Source: Caryophanales bacterium UBA7278 (GTDB taxonomy: Bacteria > Bacillota_I > Bacilli_A > RFN20 > CAG-826). Taken from it: 23,500 bases of DNA. The notes under the pieces are model-generated. The model searched no databases. It was not told the origin of the DNA and was given only the letters and a program-made list of their open reading frames with translations. Every line of letters begins with the position of its first letter. Within the stretch, counting starts at the first letter, position 1. The stretch lies in contig DKRQ01000015.1 in NCBI GenBank assembly GCA_002472275.1, forward strand, positions 1-23,500, in the 5' to 3' direction. Positions 14,848 to 21,583 of the stretch are shown here, piece after piece. A program made the translations under genes and the position numbers.

Positions 14848-15264
14848 ATGGGGTATAGTCTTTTTATGCTTGTCTATGCGGTTTCGCAAATGGCGCGTTT
14901 CTGGCTCTTCGTGGGCGGTTTTGCCCTGGGGGCCATCGTGCTTTTCCTTCTCGCCGGGCTCTCCCACCAAAAGAAGGGTCAGGTAAGAATCCGCTACAAA
15001 AGGAAGATGCCCGCCTCGATCGTCGGGGAGGGATGGCATTATTGCTTCCCCTTCTCCAGGAGGGAATCCAGGAAGATTTCCATGGCGCCCCACACCTTCT
15101 TCCATAAGCGTTATCTCATTGAGGTAAACGACCCGATTGCCTTCGATAAAAGCAGAAAATCCCTGCAAAAGTCCCTTAAATCCGGGAATTGCAAGGATTT
15201 TGAGTCTCTAAAGAAACTATTCGCCGATTCGGGCGCGACCCTCATCGAGGTCATTCGACCGTAA
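14848..15264 (+). CDS. Small single-TM protein with basic cytoplasmic domain
   Basis: 138 aa. One TM segment at 17-38, followed by a Lys/Arg-rich domain (about 42-138) that ends with a folded-looking segment, SLKKLFADSGATLIEVIRP at 120-138. I do not recognise a family. ATG 14848 is preceded by the purine run AAAGAGAAAGAAA; ATG 14866 is an alternative that would shorten the N-terminus by six residues. The frame is open from 14764, but that part overlaps the deoD start region. Its last 14 bp overlap the 3' end of glmS in convergent orientation. A promoter is not clear; TTGCCA-16-TTTAAC (14798-14825) is a weak candidate. Confidence 0.7.
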   Translation: MGYSLFMLVYAVSQMARFWLFVGGFALGAIVLFLLAGLSHQKKGQVRIRYKRKMPASIVGEGWHYCFPFSRRESRKISMAPHTFFHKRYLIEVNDPIAFDKSRKSLQKSLKSGNCKDFESLKKLFADSGATLIEVIRP

Positions 15265-17026
15265 CGGATTTGGCAAGGTTCCTGGGCTTATCGATCGATA
15301 GGCCTTTTTCTAACGCCAGGTAATAGGACAAATACTGGAGGGCGACGACGAGGGCCATGGTCGCGTAGAAGGGCTTGATGGGCTCGCAGACGAAGGCGTC
15401 GCCGGGTTCTTTGACGAGATCGGAGGCGAAGACGAGAAGATGCCCTCCCCTGGCCTTGACCTCTTCGAAGTTTGCGCGAAGAGACGCCGCGATTTCGGGT
15501 TTGGTGACGACGCCGACGACGAGGACGCCCTTCTCAATGAGGGCGAGCGGGCCGTGCTTGAGCTCGCCGCCAGGATAGGCTTCCGCGTGGACATAGGCGA
15601 TTTCCTTGAGTTTGAGGGAACCTTCCAAAGCGGAGATATAGTCTACGCCCCTACCGAGGAAGAACGCGTTTTTGACCTTCGTGCAGCCTCTGGCGAGTTC
15701 GTGGATGTCTTCCTTTTTGGCGATGACGCCGCGGACGGCGCCGATGAAGGAATCGATATCGTACATGATGTCGTGGAAGCCGGAGATGGCCGCACATAGC
15801 ATCGCGACGAGGCAGGCTTGGGCGACATAGGTTTTGGTGGAGGCGACCGCGACTTCTAATCCTGCATAGAGCAAGCAGGAATAGGTGGATTTCCTATCGA
15901 TCGTGGAGCCTTTGGTGTTCGTGATGGCGACGGTGATGGCGCCCCTATCCTGAAGCACCCTTTGGCAGCGGATCAAATCGGCGGTCTCGCCCGATTGGGA
16001 CAAGAGGAAGTAGACGGAGCCAGGGTCCGCGTCATAAGGATCGTAGCCCCATTCGGAGGCGATGGAGACGTAGGCTTCCTTGCCGATCGTGCGGAAGGCT
16101 TTGACGCCCATCTTGGACGCGTAATAGCTCGTTCCGCAGGCGAGGAAATGGACCTTGTTGGTCTTTTTGAGCAATTCGATGAGATTCTTGTCGAAGAGGA
16201 AATCGCCCCCATCGAAGTAGTTGTCGCGAAGCGTGGCCAAAACCGAGGGGATTTCCTCAATTTCCTTGAGCATGTAATGGGGATAGCCATTTAGGTCGTT
16301 GGTGAATTGGTCGGCTTCCTTCTTGATAAAGGTCGGGGTAAGGGCCTTTCCATCGTGGAAAAGATGGATTTCCGTGCCTTCGAGGAACCCATAGTCGCCG
16401 TCATTAAGGTCGACGAATTTCTCACTGTAGCCGATGAGGGGGACGGGGTCGGAGGCAAGGTAGGTTCCTTCGTTAGAGGCTCCTAGGAGCAAAGGGGAAC
16501 TCTTCTTCATGAAGTAGAGCCTGCCCGGTTCCTTGGAGAAAAGGATGCCCAAAGCGTAAGAGCCTTCTAGGTTCTCCATGGTCTGGCGCATCGCCTCGAT
16601 GACGTTGCCGGAACGGATATAGAAACGTTCCAAGACGTTGGCGATGACCTCGGTGTCCGTGTCGGTGTCGAAATGGAAGCCGCGCACGGTGAGCTGCTGC
16701 TTGAGGAAGCGGAAATTCTCGATGACGCCATTATGGACGATCGTGAAAAGGCCTTGGTTGGAAACGTGGGGATGGGCGTTTTTGGCCGTGGGATGGCCAT
16801 GGGTGGCCCACCTCGTGTGGGCGATGCCGGCCGAAGCGCCCGAGAAATCGGGGACGATGGCCGCGAGGGACTCAACGCGTCCCGCGGTCTTGTGGAGTTT
16901 GATTTCCCCATCAAGGCAATAGGCCAAACCCGCGGAGTCATAGCCGCGATATTCGAGTTTTTTCAGTCCCGAAAGAAGGTAGTTTCTAAAATCAATCTTC
17001 CCGGAGCCACCGACGATTCCACACAT
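15251..17026 (-). CDS. glmS: Glutamine--fructose-6-phosphate aminotransferase (isomerizing)
   Basis: 591 aa, full length. The N-terminal class II glutaminase domain begins MCGIVGG with nucleophile Cys2; two SIS sugar-isomerase domains follow (ACGTSYYAS near 297-305, with a later SKTYVAQA block), and the C-terminus KPRNLAKSVTVE is the canonical ending that closes over the active site. It makes glucosamine-6-phosphate from fructose-6-phosphate and glutamine, the first committed step to UDP-GlcNAc and peptidoglycan. It starts 38 bp after dacA, with AAGGGG upstream, and is probably co-transcribed with it. In that gap there is no room for a glmS ribozyme, so the common Firmicutes feedback switch is absent here. 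The 3' end overlaps a convergent gene by 14 bp. Confidence 0.97.
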   Translation of the reverse strand: MCGIVGGSGKIDFRNYLLSGLKKLEYRGYDSAGLAYCLDGEIKLHKTAGRVESLAAIVPDFSGASAGIAHTRWATHGHPTAKNAHPHVSNQGLFTIVHNGVIENFRFLKQQLTVRGFHFDTDTDTEVIANVLERFYIRSGNVIEAMRQTMENLEGSYALGILFSKEPGRLYFMKKSSPLLLGASNEGTYLASDPVPLIGYSEKFVDLNDGDYGFLEGTEIHLFHDGKALTPTFIKKEADQFTNDLNGYPHYMLKEIEEIPSVLATLRDNYFDGGDFLFDKNLIELLKKTNKVHFLACGTSYYASKMGVKAFRTIGKEAYVSIASEWGYDPYDADPGSVYFLLSQSGETADLIRCQRVLQDRGAITVAITNTKGSTIDRKSTYSCLLYAGLEVAVASTKTYVAQACLVAMLCAAISGFHDIMYDIDSFIGAVRGVIAKKEDIHELARGCTKVKNAFFLGRGVDYISALEGSLKLKEIAYVHAEAYPGGELKHGPLALIEKGVLVVGVVTKPEIAASLRANFEEVKARGGHLLVFASDLVKEPGDAFVCEPIKPFYATMALVVALQYLSYYLALEKGLSIDKPRNLAKSVTVE

Positions 17027-17064
17027 ACAAACAAAATCCCCTTAGAGCACAAAAGGCCAAGAGC

Positions 17065-17898
17065 TTACCTTTCGGGAGCCTCCTTGACCATGGCCATGTA
17101 ATCCATGAACACCTCGAGGAAGCGGTCGGGTTCGACGCTTTGAAGTTCCCCTTGGTAGGCGATGGAAATACGGCCCGTTTCTTCAGACACAACCACCGTC
17201 ACGGCGTCAGACATCTCGGAGATGCCGATCGCGGCCCTATGACGGGAGCCGAACTTTCCAGTAAGTGGCTTCGTCGTGGGCACGAAGTAGACGGAGGCCG
17301 CGGCGATCTGGTCGTTACGGATGATAACCGCGCCGTCATGGAGACGGGTGCCTGGATAGAAAATGGTTTGAAGCAGCTCGGAGGAGACGGGCGCCCCGAT
17401 GCGGGTGCCGGTCCTCATGAGCTCGTCGAGGCTGTCCTTCTTCTCGAAGGTGATGAGGGCGCCGATTTTGGCTTTGGATAGGATGGTAACCGCGTTTTCG
17501 ATCTTGCGGTACATGGCCTCACGGTCAAACAAAGATTCGGGTTTTACCTTGGATTTGCGGAAGATTCTGCCCGATTTGCCGATCATCATGTTCGCGGTGA
17601 GGGAACGGGTTTCGTTCTGGTTGGCCAGCAAGAAGGCGACGATGCCGACGGCGAGGCCGATGATGGAAATGTAGAAAAGGTGGTCGAGGCCAAGGAGCCA
17701 GAAAACGATGCCCGCGATGCAGACGAGGACCAAATAAAGCCTCGTGAAGAGCCTTTTGAATAGGAAGAAAAGGCCGATGCAGGTGCCGACGGCGGCCAAC
17801 ACCAGAAAGAGGAAGGTGACGTAGCATTCAAAGTCGGCGAAGTGGGAGATAGGTCCGTTTAGCAACAGAGGCAGCATGGGAAAATAGTCTCGATACAT
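17065..17898 (-). CDS. dacA: Diadenylate cyclase CdaA (membrane-bound c-di-AMP synthase)
   Basis: 277 aa, the usual CdaA length. Three TM segments lie at about 27-47, 52-70 and 74-92, then a linker and the DAC domain with both catalytic motifs: DGA at 188-190 in GTRLHDGAVI and RHR at 219-221 in GSRHRAAIGISE. It condenses two ATP to c-di-AMP, which controls potassium and osmolyte uptake and cell-wall homeostasis. In many Firmicutes the order is cdaA-cdaR-glmM-glmS; here glmS follows directly and cdaR and glmM are absent. No Shine-Dalgarno precedes ATG 17898; TATCAT ends 6 nt before it, so the message looks leaderless. Two dyads cover the promoter and start. Met8 is an alternative start. Confidence 0.95.
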   Translation of the reverse strand: MYRDYFPMLPLLLNGPISHFADFECYVTFLFLVLAAVGTCIGLFFLFKRLFTRLYLVLVCIAGIVFWLLGLDHLFYISIIGLAVGIVAFLLANQNETRSLTANMMIGKSGRIFRKSKVKPESLFDREAMYRKIENAVTILSKAKIGALITFEKKDSLDELMRTGTRIGAPVSSELLQTIFYPGTRLHDGAVIIRNDQIAAASVYFVPTTKPLTGKFGSRHRAAIGISEMSDAVTVVVSEETGRISIAYQGELQSVEPDRFLEVFMDYMAMVKEAPER

Positions 17899-17918
17899 TT
17901 ATGTATGATAGTGTATCG
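17891..17918. promoter_or_regulatory. Nested dyads over the dacA -10 and start codon
   Basis: CGATACA (17891-17897) and TGTATCG (17912-17918) are perfect inverted arms 14 bp apart, flanking the -10 box. Within them ATACAT-TT-ATGTAT (17893-17906) is a second dyad covering the start codon. The arrangement suggests an operator; if the transcript began further upstream, the arms could instead form alternative RNA hairpins that hide the start. Confidence 0.45.
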
Positions 17919-17933
17919 TGCCCCGATAATCAA
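17905..17933 (-). promoter_or_regulatory. Promoter of dacA-glmS
   Basis: TTGATT (17933-17928), 17-bp spacer, TATCAT (17910-17905). The predicted start coincides with the ATG at 17898. Confidence 0.6.
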
Positions 17934-17941
17934 ATGATTAT
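17926..17941. promoter_or_regulatory. Operator-like dyad at the dacA -35
   Basis: ATAATCA-AA-TGATTAT, a perfect 7+2+7 inverted repeat that contains the dacA -35 hexamer. Binding of a dimeric regulator here would block dacA-glmS transcription. No regulator gene is next to it. Confidence 0.45.
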
Positions 17942-18007
17942 GAGCCTTCGGTTCCCCTAAACGCCTTAGGACATACGCCATAATCGTGCCTATTGCGTTT
18001 ATCCCCC

Positions 18008-18036
18008 TTACTTTGTCCAAGGCGAAAAGATAGAAT
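18008..18036 (+). promoter_or_regulatory. Promoter of queT (leaderless type)
   Basis: TTACTT (18008-18013), 17 bp, TAGAAT (18031-18036); the -10 ends 8 nt before ATG 18045. With no leader RNA, there is no place for a preQ1 riboswitch, and none is visible in 17942-18044. Confidence 0.45.
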
Positions 18037-18044
18037 ATGGCCCT

Positions 18045-18590
18045 ATGTCTGAATCCAGTTCCATCACCAAGCGCATCGTTCAAAACGGCATGGTCGCCGC
18101 GGTTTATTACGTGATCACGATGATTCTCGTGATGGTGCCCGCCATTTCCCAGTTCGGTCCCATTCAGATCCGCGTTTCCGAAATGCTTATGCTCCTCGCC
18201 TTCTTCCGCCCCGACTTCATCTCGGGCCTCGTCATCGGCTGCTTCATGGTCAACGCGACCGGGGCGATGATGGGCTTAGGCTTCCCGATGGATATGCTCT
18301 TTGGCACCTTGGCCACCGCAATCGCCGCGGTCTTGACCTCCTATGCCTCGCCCAAGATGTTCGTCGCCGCTTTGTGGTCGGTACTCATCAACGGCCTCAT
18401 CGTCGGTTTTGAGATCTATTTCTTCTTCAACGAAGGCACCTCTTTGTCCTGGTGGCTTTGCTGCGCCTACGTCGCCGCTGGCGAAGCCATCGCTATGGCA
18501 ATCGGCTATGCCGTCTTCATGATCCTCATAAGGAACAAAGGCGTCATGAACGTCCTTGCGCCGACCCATCATAAAGAAGTGAAATTCTGA
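18045..18590 (+). CDS. queT: QueT-family ECF transporter S component (queuosine precursor uptake)
   Basis: 181 aa with about five to six hydrophobic segments. The conserved QueT block GPIQIRVSEMLMLLAFFRPD at 38-57, followed by GLVIGCFMVNATG at 61-73 and MDMLFGTLAT at 82-91, supports the family. S components bind a vitamin-like substrate and use a shared ECF ATPase module, which must be coded elsewhere; QueT is assigned to queuosine precursors (preQ0/preQ1) from its riboswitch context in other Firmicutes. Here there is no riboswitch and no Shine-Dalgarno. The gene is divergent from dacA and is followed at 2 bp by a HAD hydrolase. Confidence 0.88.
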   Translation: MSESSSITKRIVQNGMVAAVYYVITMILVMVPAISQFGPIQIRVSEMLMLLAFFRPDFISGLVIGCFMVNATGAMMGLGFPMDMLFGTLATAIAAVLTSYASPKMFVAALWSVLINGLIVGFEIYFFFNEGTSLSWWLCCAYVAAGEAIAMAIGYAVFMILIRNKGVMNVLAPTHHKEVKF

Positions 18591-18592
18591 GC

Positions 18593-19162
18593 ATGAAGGA
18601 CGATAAAGTCATCCTCTTCGATTGCTTCGGCCTTTTCGCCTCCGATTCGGTGGACGATTTCTTCAAGGACCACTACCCCGAAAACCATCAGGAGCTCAAG
18701 GATTCTTTTTGCGAGGAAGGCGATTCCGGGGCTTTCGATTTCGATACCCTTTTGGAAAACATGGCCAAAGGCCTAAGCCTAAACCAAGCGGCCCTAACCG
18801 AGGAAATCAACCGCAGGAGGGTCCTTTATCCCCGCATGATCGAACTCGCGAAAAGGCTAAGGGAAAACCACAGGGTCTACCTCCTTTCCAATTGCATCCG
18901 CGGGGTGATCGAATCCATCTTCGAGGGAACCGGATTCGAGGATTGCTTCGACGGGCAGATCAGAAGCTGCGACATCGGCCTAGTCAAACCTAAGCCCGAG
19001 ATATTCGCTTATGCGAAGAAGGTCTTGGGCAACCCCGAGAGAATCGTCTTCTTCGACGACAACCCCATCAACGTGGAGGCCGCGAGAAAAGAAGGCATCG
19101 AATCCTATGTCTATCACTCCCCCGAGCAAGTCGAGGAGACCCTCCGCCAAATCGGGTATTGA
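18593..19162 (+). CDS. HAD-superfamily hydrolase
   Basis: 189 aa. Motif I is FDCFGLFA with nucleophile Asp10; motif II is LLSN with Ser99; motif III Lys132 in GLVKPKPEIFAYA; motif IV FFDDNPIN with Asp155/Asp156. The second motif-I Asp, which acts as acid/base in phosphatases, is replaced by Phe (D-x-F-G), as in the haloacid-dehalogenase and some YihX-like branches, so phosphatase activity is uncertain. The helical cap lies between motifs I and II. Two bases separate it from queT, so the pair is an operon; a link to queuosine salvage is conceivable but only inference. A terminator follows directly at 19165. Confidence 0.9.
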   Translation: MKDDKVILFDCFGLFASDSVDDFFKDHYPENHQELKDSFCEEGDSGAFDFDTLLENMAKGLSLNQAALTEEINRRRVLYPRMIELAKRLRENHRVYLLSNCIRGVIESIFEGTGFEDCFDGQIRSCDIGLVKPKPEIFAYAKKVLGNPERIVFFDDNPINVEAARKEGIESYVYHSPEQVEETLRQIGY

Positions 19163-19164
19163 TT

Positions 19165-19192
19165 AGAGGCTATTGCCTCTTTTTCTTTCTTA
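19165..19192 (+). terminator. Terminator of queT-HAD, embedded in the subtilase 3' end
   Basis: AGAGGC (19165-19170), TATT loop, GCCTCT (19175-19180), then TTTTCTTTCTT. The T-tract is, on the other strand, the codons for the last basic residues of the convergent protease. Confidence 0.85.
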
Positions 19193-21530
19193 GCAGCAAT
19201 AGCAAAGCGCCGGCGCTTAAGCCTAGGCCCAAAGTCAAAAGGAGAAGAGGGAAAGTCTCTCTATCGGAGGAAAGATTCCCATTAAGAGAATTAACCTGGA
19301 AGATGTTGTCCGGGGTCACGGATTCGTGATTGACGGACGCCCACTGAATAAGGCGCGCGCTTTCCTGGGCATAGGCATCATTAGAAAGGAAGAGGTCCCT
19401 CCTGGTCTTCGAAAGCAAATTGAACGCGTCCCTTGCCGAAGAATAGTAATGATGCTCCTTATCGGCGCAATAACCGAGGTTTTGGACATAGTCCATGTGC
19501 ATGTACCCAACGATGAAATCCTCGATGGCGACGCAATCCTCGCTTTGCCCGATTTGGGTGAGACAATCGCTTGTGAGGGCGATGGACGAAATGTATGACC
19601 TCTTTCCTTTGATGGTCGTTTGCAGTTTTACCGACGTCTGCCCTTCTTCAAAATCCACCCGATAAACCGCATAAGAGGAGGTCAGTGCGAAATCGGTCGT
19701 CCCAACCCTGAGGTTCACCCCAGTGTCGTTGTTATAGGCTTTCGCGGTAAGGACGATGCTGGTGATGGGTTTTTCCGAACTGTTGATCTTCAAAGCCCCG
19801 ACCTTGCTGGAGGCGCCGAATTTCAAAGCCCCGTTTTCTATAGCGGTCGAGTTCTCCGTTTCGGTGGTTATCGCCCCTTTGAAATCGCCGGTCACGTCTT
19901 GTCTATTCTGAGAATAATCAATCGTCCCTTCGTAGGTATCTCCTATGACTACGCTTCGATAGACGTGGATCCCGTAATCCTCATGGAAATCACCATAGGT
20001 GACCCTAACGGTTTGCTCCCCGATCGAGGACATCGAATAACCGGAGAAAGAGCAATCGGAGGTTATGTCCACCTTGGAGGCCTCGTCATAAACCGCATTC
20101 ACCGTTCCGCCGAAGGAGAATTCATCCCCTTTGTAGAAGGCGGTTTTGGGTTCCACCACCTCAATGCCGACCACCTGCGGGGGCTTAGGGCTGACGACGA
20201 CAAGGATTTCGGCGGCGATCTTGGGGTTTTCTTTGGAGGATACGGTCAATATGTCATCCCCTACCGCCAAAGCTGTGATTTTGCCGTTTTCGTCAATCGA
20301 GGCGATGCCTCCCTCATCGAAAGAGAATTCGACCTCGTCGCTATAATCACCCGTCCCGGAAACGGTCCATTTCAAATCGAAAGTGTCTTCTACGTTCAGT
20401 TCCAAGGTGTCGTCTTGAACGTTATTCAGGGTAAGGGAATCCACGTGGTTAAGAGGATCTATGTCGAGAAAATCGGATAGGTTCAATCTGCCTTTGCCGC
20501 ACCAAGACGCCGAAGAGATGCGATCACAAGAGGCGTAGAGGGCCGCTTCGATTTGGTCAGGGGTGGCGGTCGGGTTCTTTTGCTTATATAAAGCGATGGC
20601 CGCCGTCACGATCGGCGCGCTGAAGGAGGTGCCTTGCGTGGATTTATAGGAATCGGCATTCCCTTTGTCTGCGACATAGACATAACCCGGGGCAACCAAG
20701 TCGATGCCGTAGGTGTTGGAGAACCCAGCTTTGCTTTTTGTGCTTCCTTCCGCCAAGGAACCGACCGAGATGACATGGTTATTGGAGGCGGGATAGGAAG
20801 GCTCGGGGGTGTTGAAGTTGCCGGCCGCGCCAACGAGGGTGATGCCGGCGCTATGGCATTTGTTGAGCATGTCGGTCAAAACGGTCGAACATCCCGTGGA
20901 GGCGGACATGGACGAACCCCCATAGCTCACCGCGTGCTCATAGGCCTGAAACGACATGTTGACCACGTCGATGTGGTTATCGATGCAATATTGGAGGGCC
21001 AATTGGATGGCTCCCCACTCATAGCCGTTATTCGCGTTCGTTACTTTGTAAACGTATAGATCAACATTGGGGGCTAAACCCGCACACCCAACTTGGTTAA
21101 TTTGGCTTGCGATGACCGAGGCAACGTTGGTCCCATGCCCTAACGAATCCTTTAGGTGCGACGGGTGGCTCGAATACGGGTAGTAATACCATCTGTCGCT
21201 ATATTCGAGGGAACAGGAAACGGGCTCTACGATGTCCTGTGACCCGAGCATGAAATCCTCGTGCCCGTAGTTGATGCCTGAGTCGATAACGGCCACCTTG
21301 ACGCTTTCGCCGCGATATCGGGATGGGACGTCCCCGATATTCATCGTGGAGAAGGTTTTCTCGTTCTGCGTCGAATACTCGGGTTCGCCTTCGATGCTTT
21401 GAGAATATGCGGCCGCGTAGAACATCGGGCCGGGATCGCGTTCCGCCTTAGCTAAGGGCAGGCCATGGAAAAAGGAACCCAGCAGCAAAAGGCCACCGAG
21501 TTTAAGAACCAATCCGTTATGGATGCCCAT
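19170..21530 (-). CDS. Secreted, membrane-anchored subtilisin-like serine protease (S8) with Ig-like domain
   Basis: 786 aa. A signal peptide covers about 1-29 (hydrophobic core 8-20, cleavage near AKA-E). The S8 catalytic domain spans about 60-355 with Asp83 (VAVIDSGINYGHEDF), His132 (LGHGTNVASVIA), oxyanion Asn238 (GAAGN) and Ser302 (GTSFSAP). A Big_2-like Ig domain follows at about 365-446, a second beta domain at about 452-525, and a jelly-roll-like Ser/Thr-rich region at 535-655. A TM helix at 762-780 and RKKKRQ end the protein; there is no LPXTG, so anchoring does not need sortase. All catalytic residues are present. A role in surface processing or host-protein digestion is inference. 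No ribosome site; TACAAT ends 7 nt before ATG 21530. The VanZ-like gene upstream ends 53 bp away. Confidence 0.93.
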   Translation of the reverse strand: MGIHNGLVLKLGGLLLLGSFFHGLPLAKAERDPGPMFYAAAYSQSIEGEPEYSTQNEKTFSTMNIGDVPSRYRGESVKVAVIDSGINYGHEDFMLGSQDIVEPVSCSLEYSDRWYYYPYSSHPSHLKDSLGHGTNVASVIASQINQVGCAGLAPNVDLYVYKVTNANNGYEWGAIQLALQYCIDNHIDVVNMSFQAYEHAVSYGGSSMSASTGCSTVLTDMLNKCHSAGITLVGAAGNFNTPEPSYPASNNHVISVGSLAEGSTKSKAGFSNTYGIDLVAPGYVYVADKGNADSYKSTQGTSFSAPIVTAAIALYKQKNPTATPDQIEAALYASCDRISSASWCGKGRLNLSDFLDIDPLNHVDSLTLNNVQDDTLELNVEDTFDLKWTVSGTGDYSDEVEFSFDEGGIASIDENGKITALAVGDDILTVSSKENPKIAAEILVVVSPKPPQVVGIEVVEPKTAFYKGDEFSFGGTVNAVYDEASKVDITSDCSFSGYSMSSIGEQTVRVTYGDFHEDYGIHVYRSVVIGDTYEGTIDYSQNRQDVTGDFKGAITTETENSTAIENGALKFGASSKVGALKINSSEKPITSIVLTAKAYNNDTGVNLRVGTTDFALTSSYAVYRVDFEEGQTSVKLQTTIKGKRSYISSIALTSDCLTQIGQSEDCVAIEDFIVGYMHMDYVQNLGYCADKEHHYYSSARDAFNLLSKTRRDLFLSNDAYAQESARLIQWASVNHESVTPDNIFQVNSLNGNLSSDRETFPLLLLTLGLGLSAGALLLLLRKKKRQ

Positions 21531-21537
21531 GCCCTAG

Positions 21538-21565
21538 ATTGTAACTATGTTACGAAGGAAAACAA
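21538..21565 (-). promoter_or_regulatory. Promoter of the subtilase gene (leaderless type)
   Basis: TTGTTT (21565-21560), 16 bp, TACAAT (21543-21538), with the -10 ending 7 nt before the ATG. It gives the protease a start separate from the VanZ-like gene upstream. Confidence 0.5.
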
Positions 21566-21583
21566 AGCGAGGATAAAGTGCGT

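Noticed and set aside
17027..17064. glmS ribozyme
   Set aside because: Only 38 bp separate dacA and glmS, too short for the ribozyme core.
17942..18044. preQ1 riboswitch before queT
   Set aside because: No preQ1-type C-rich/A-rich pattern seen, and the predicted transcript has no leader to hold it.
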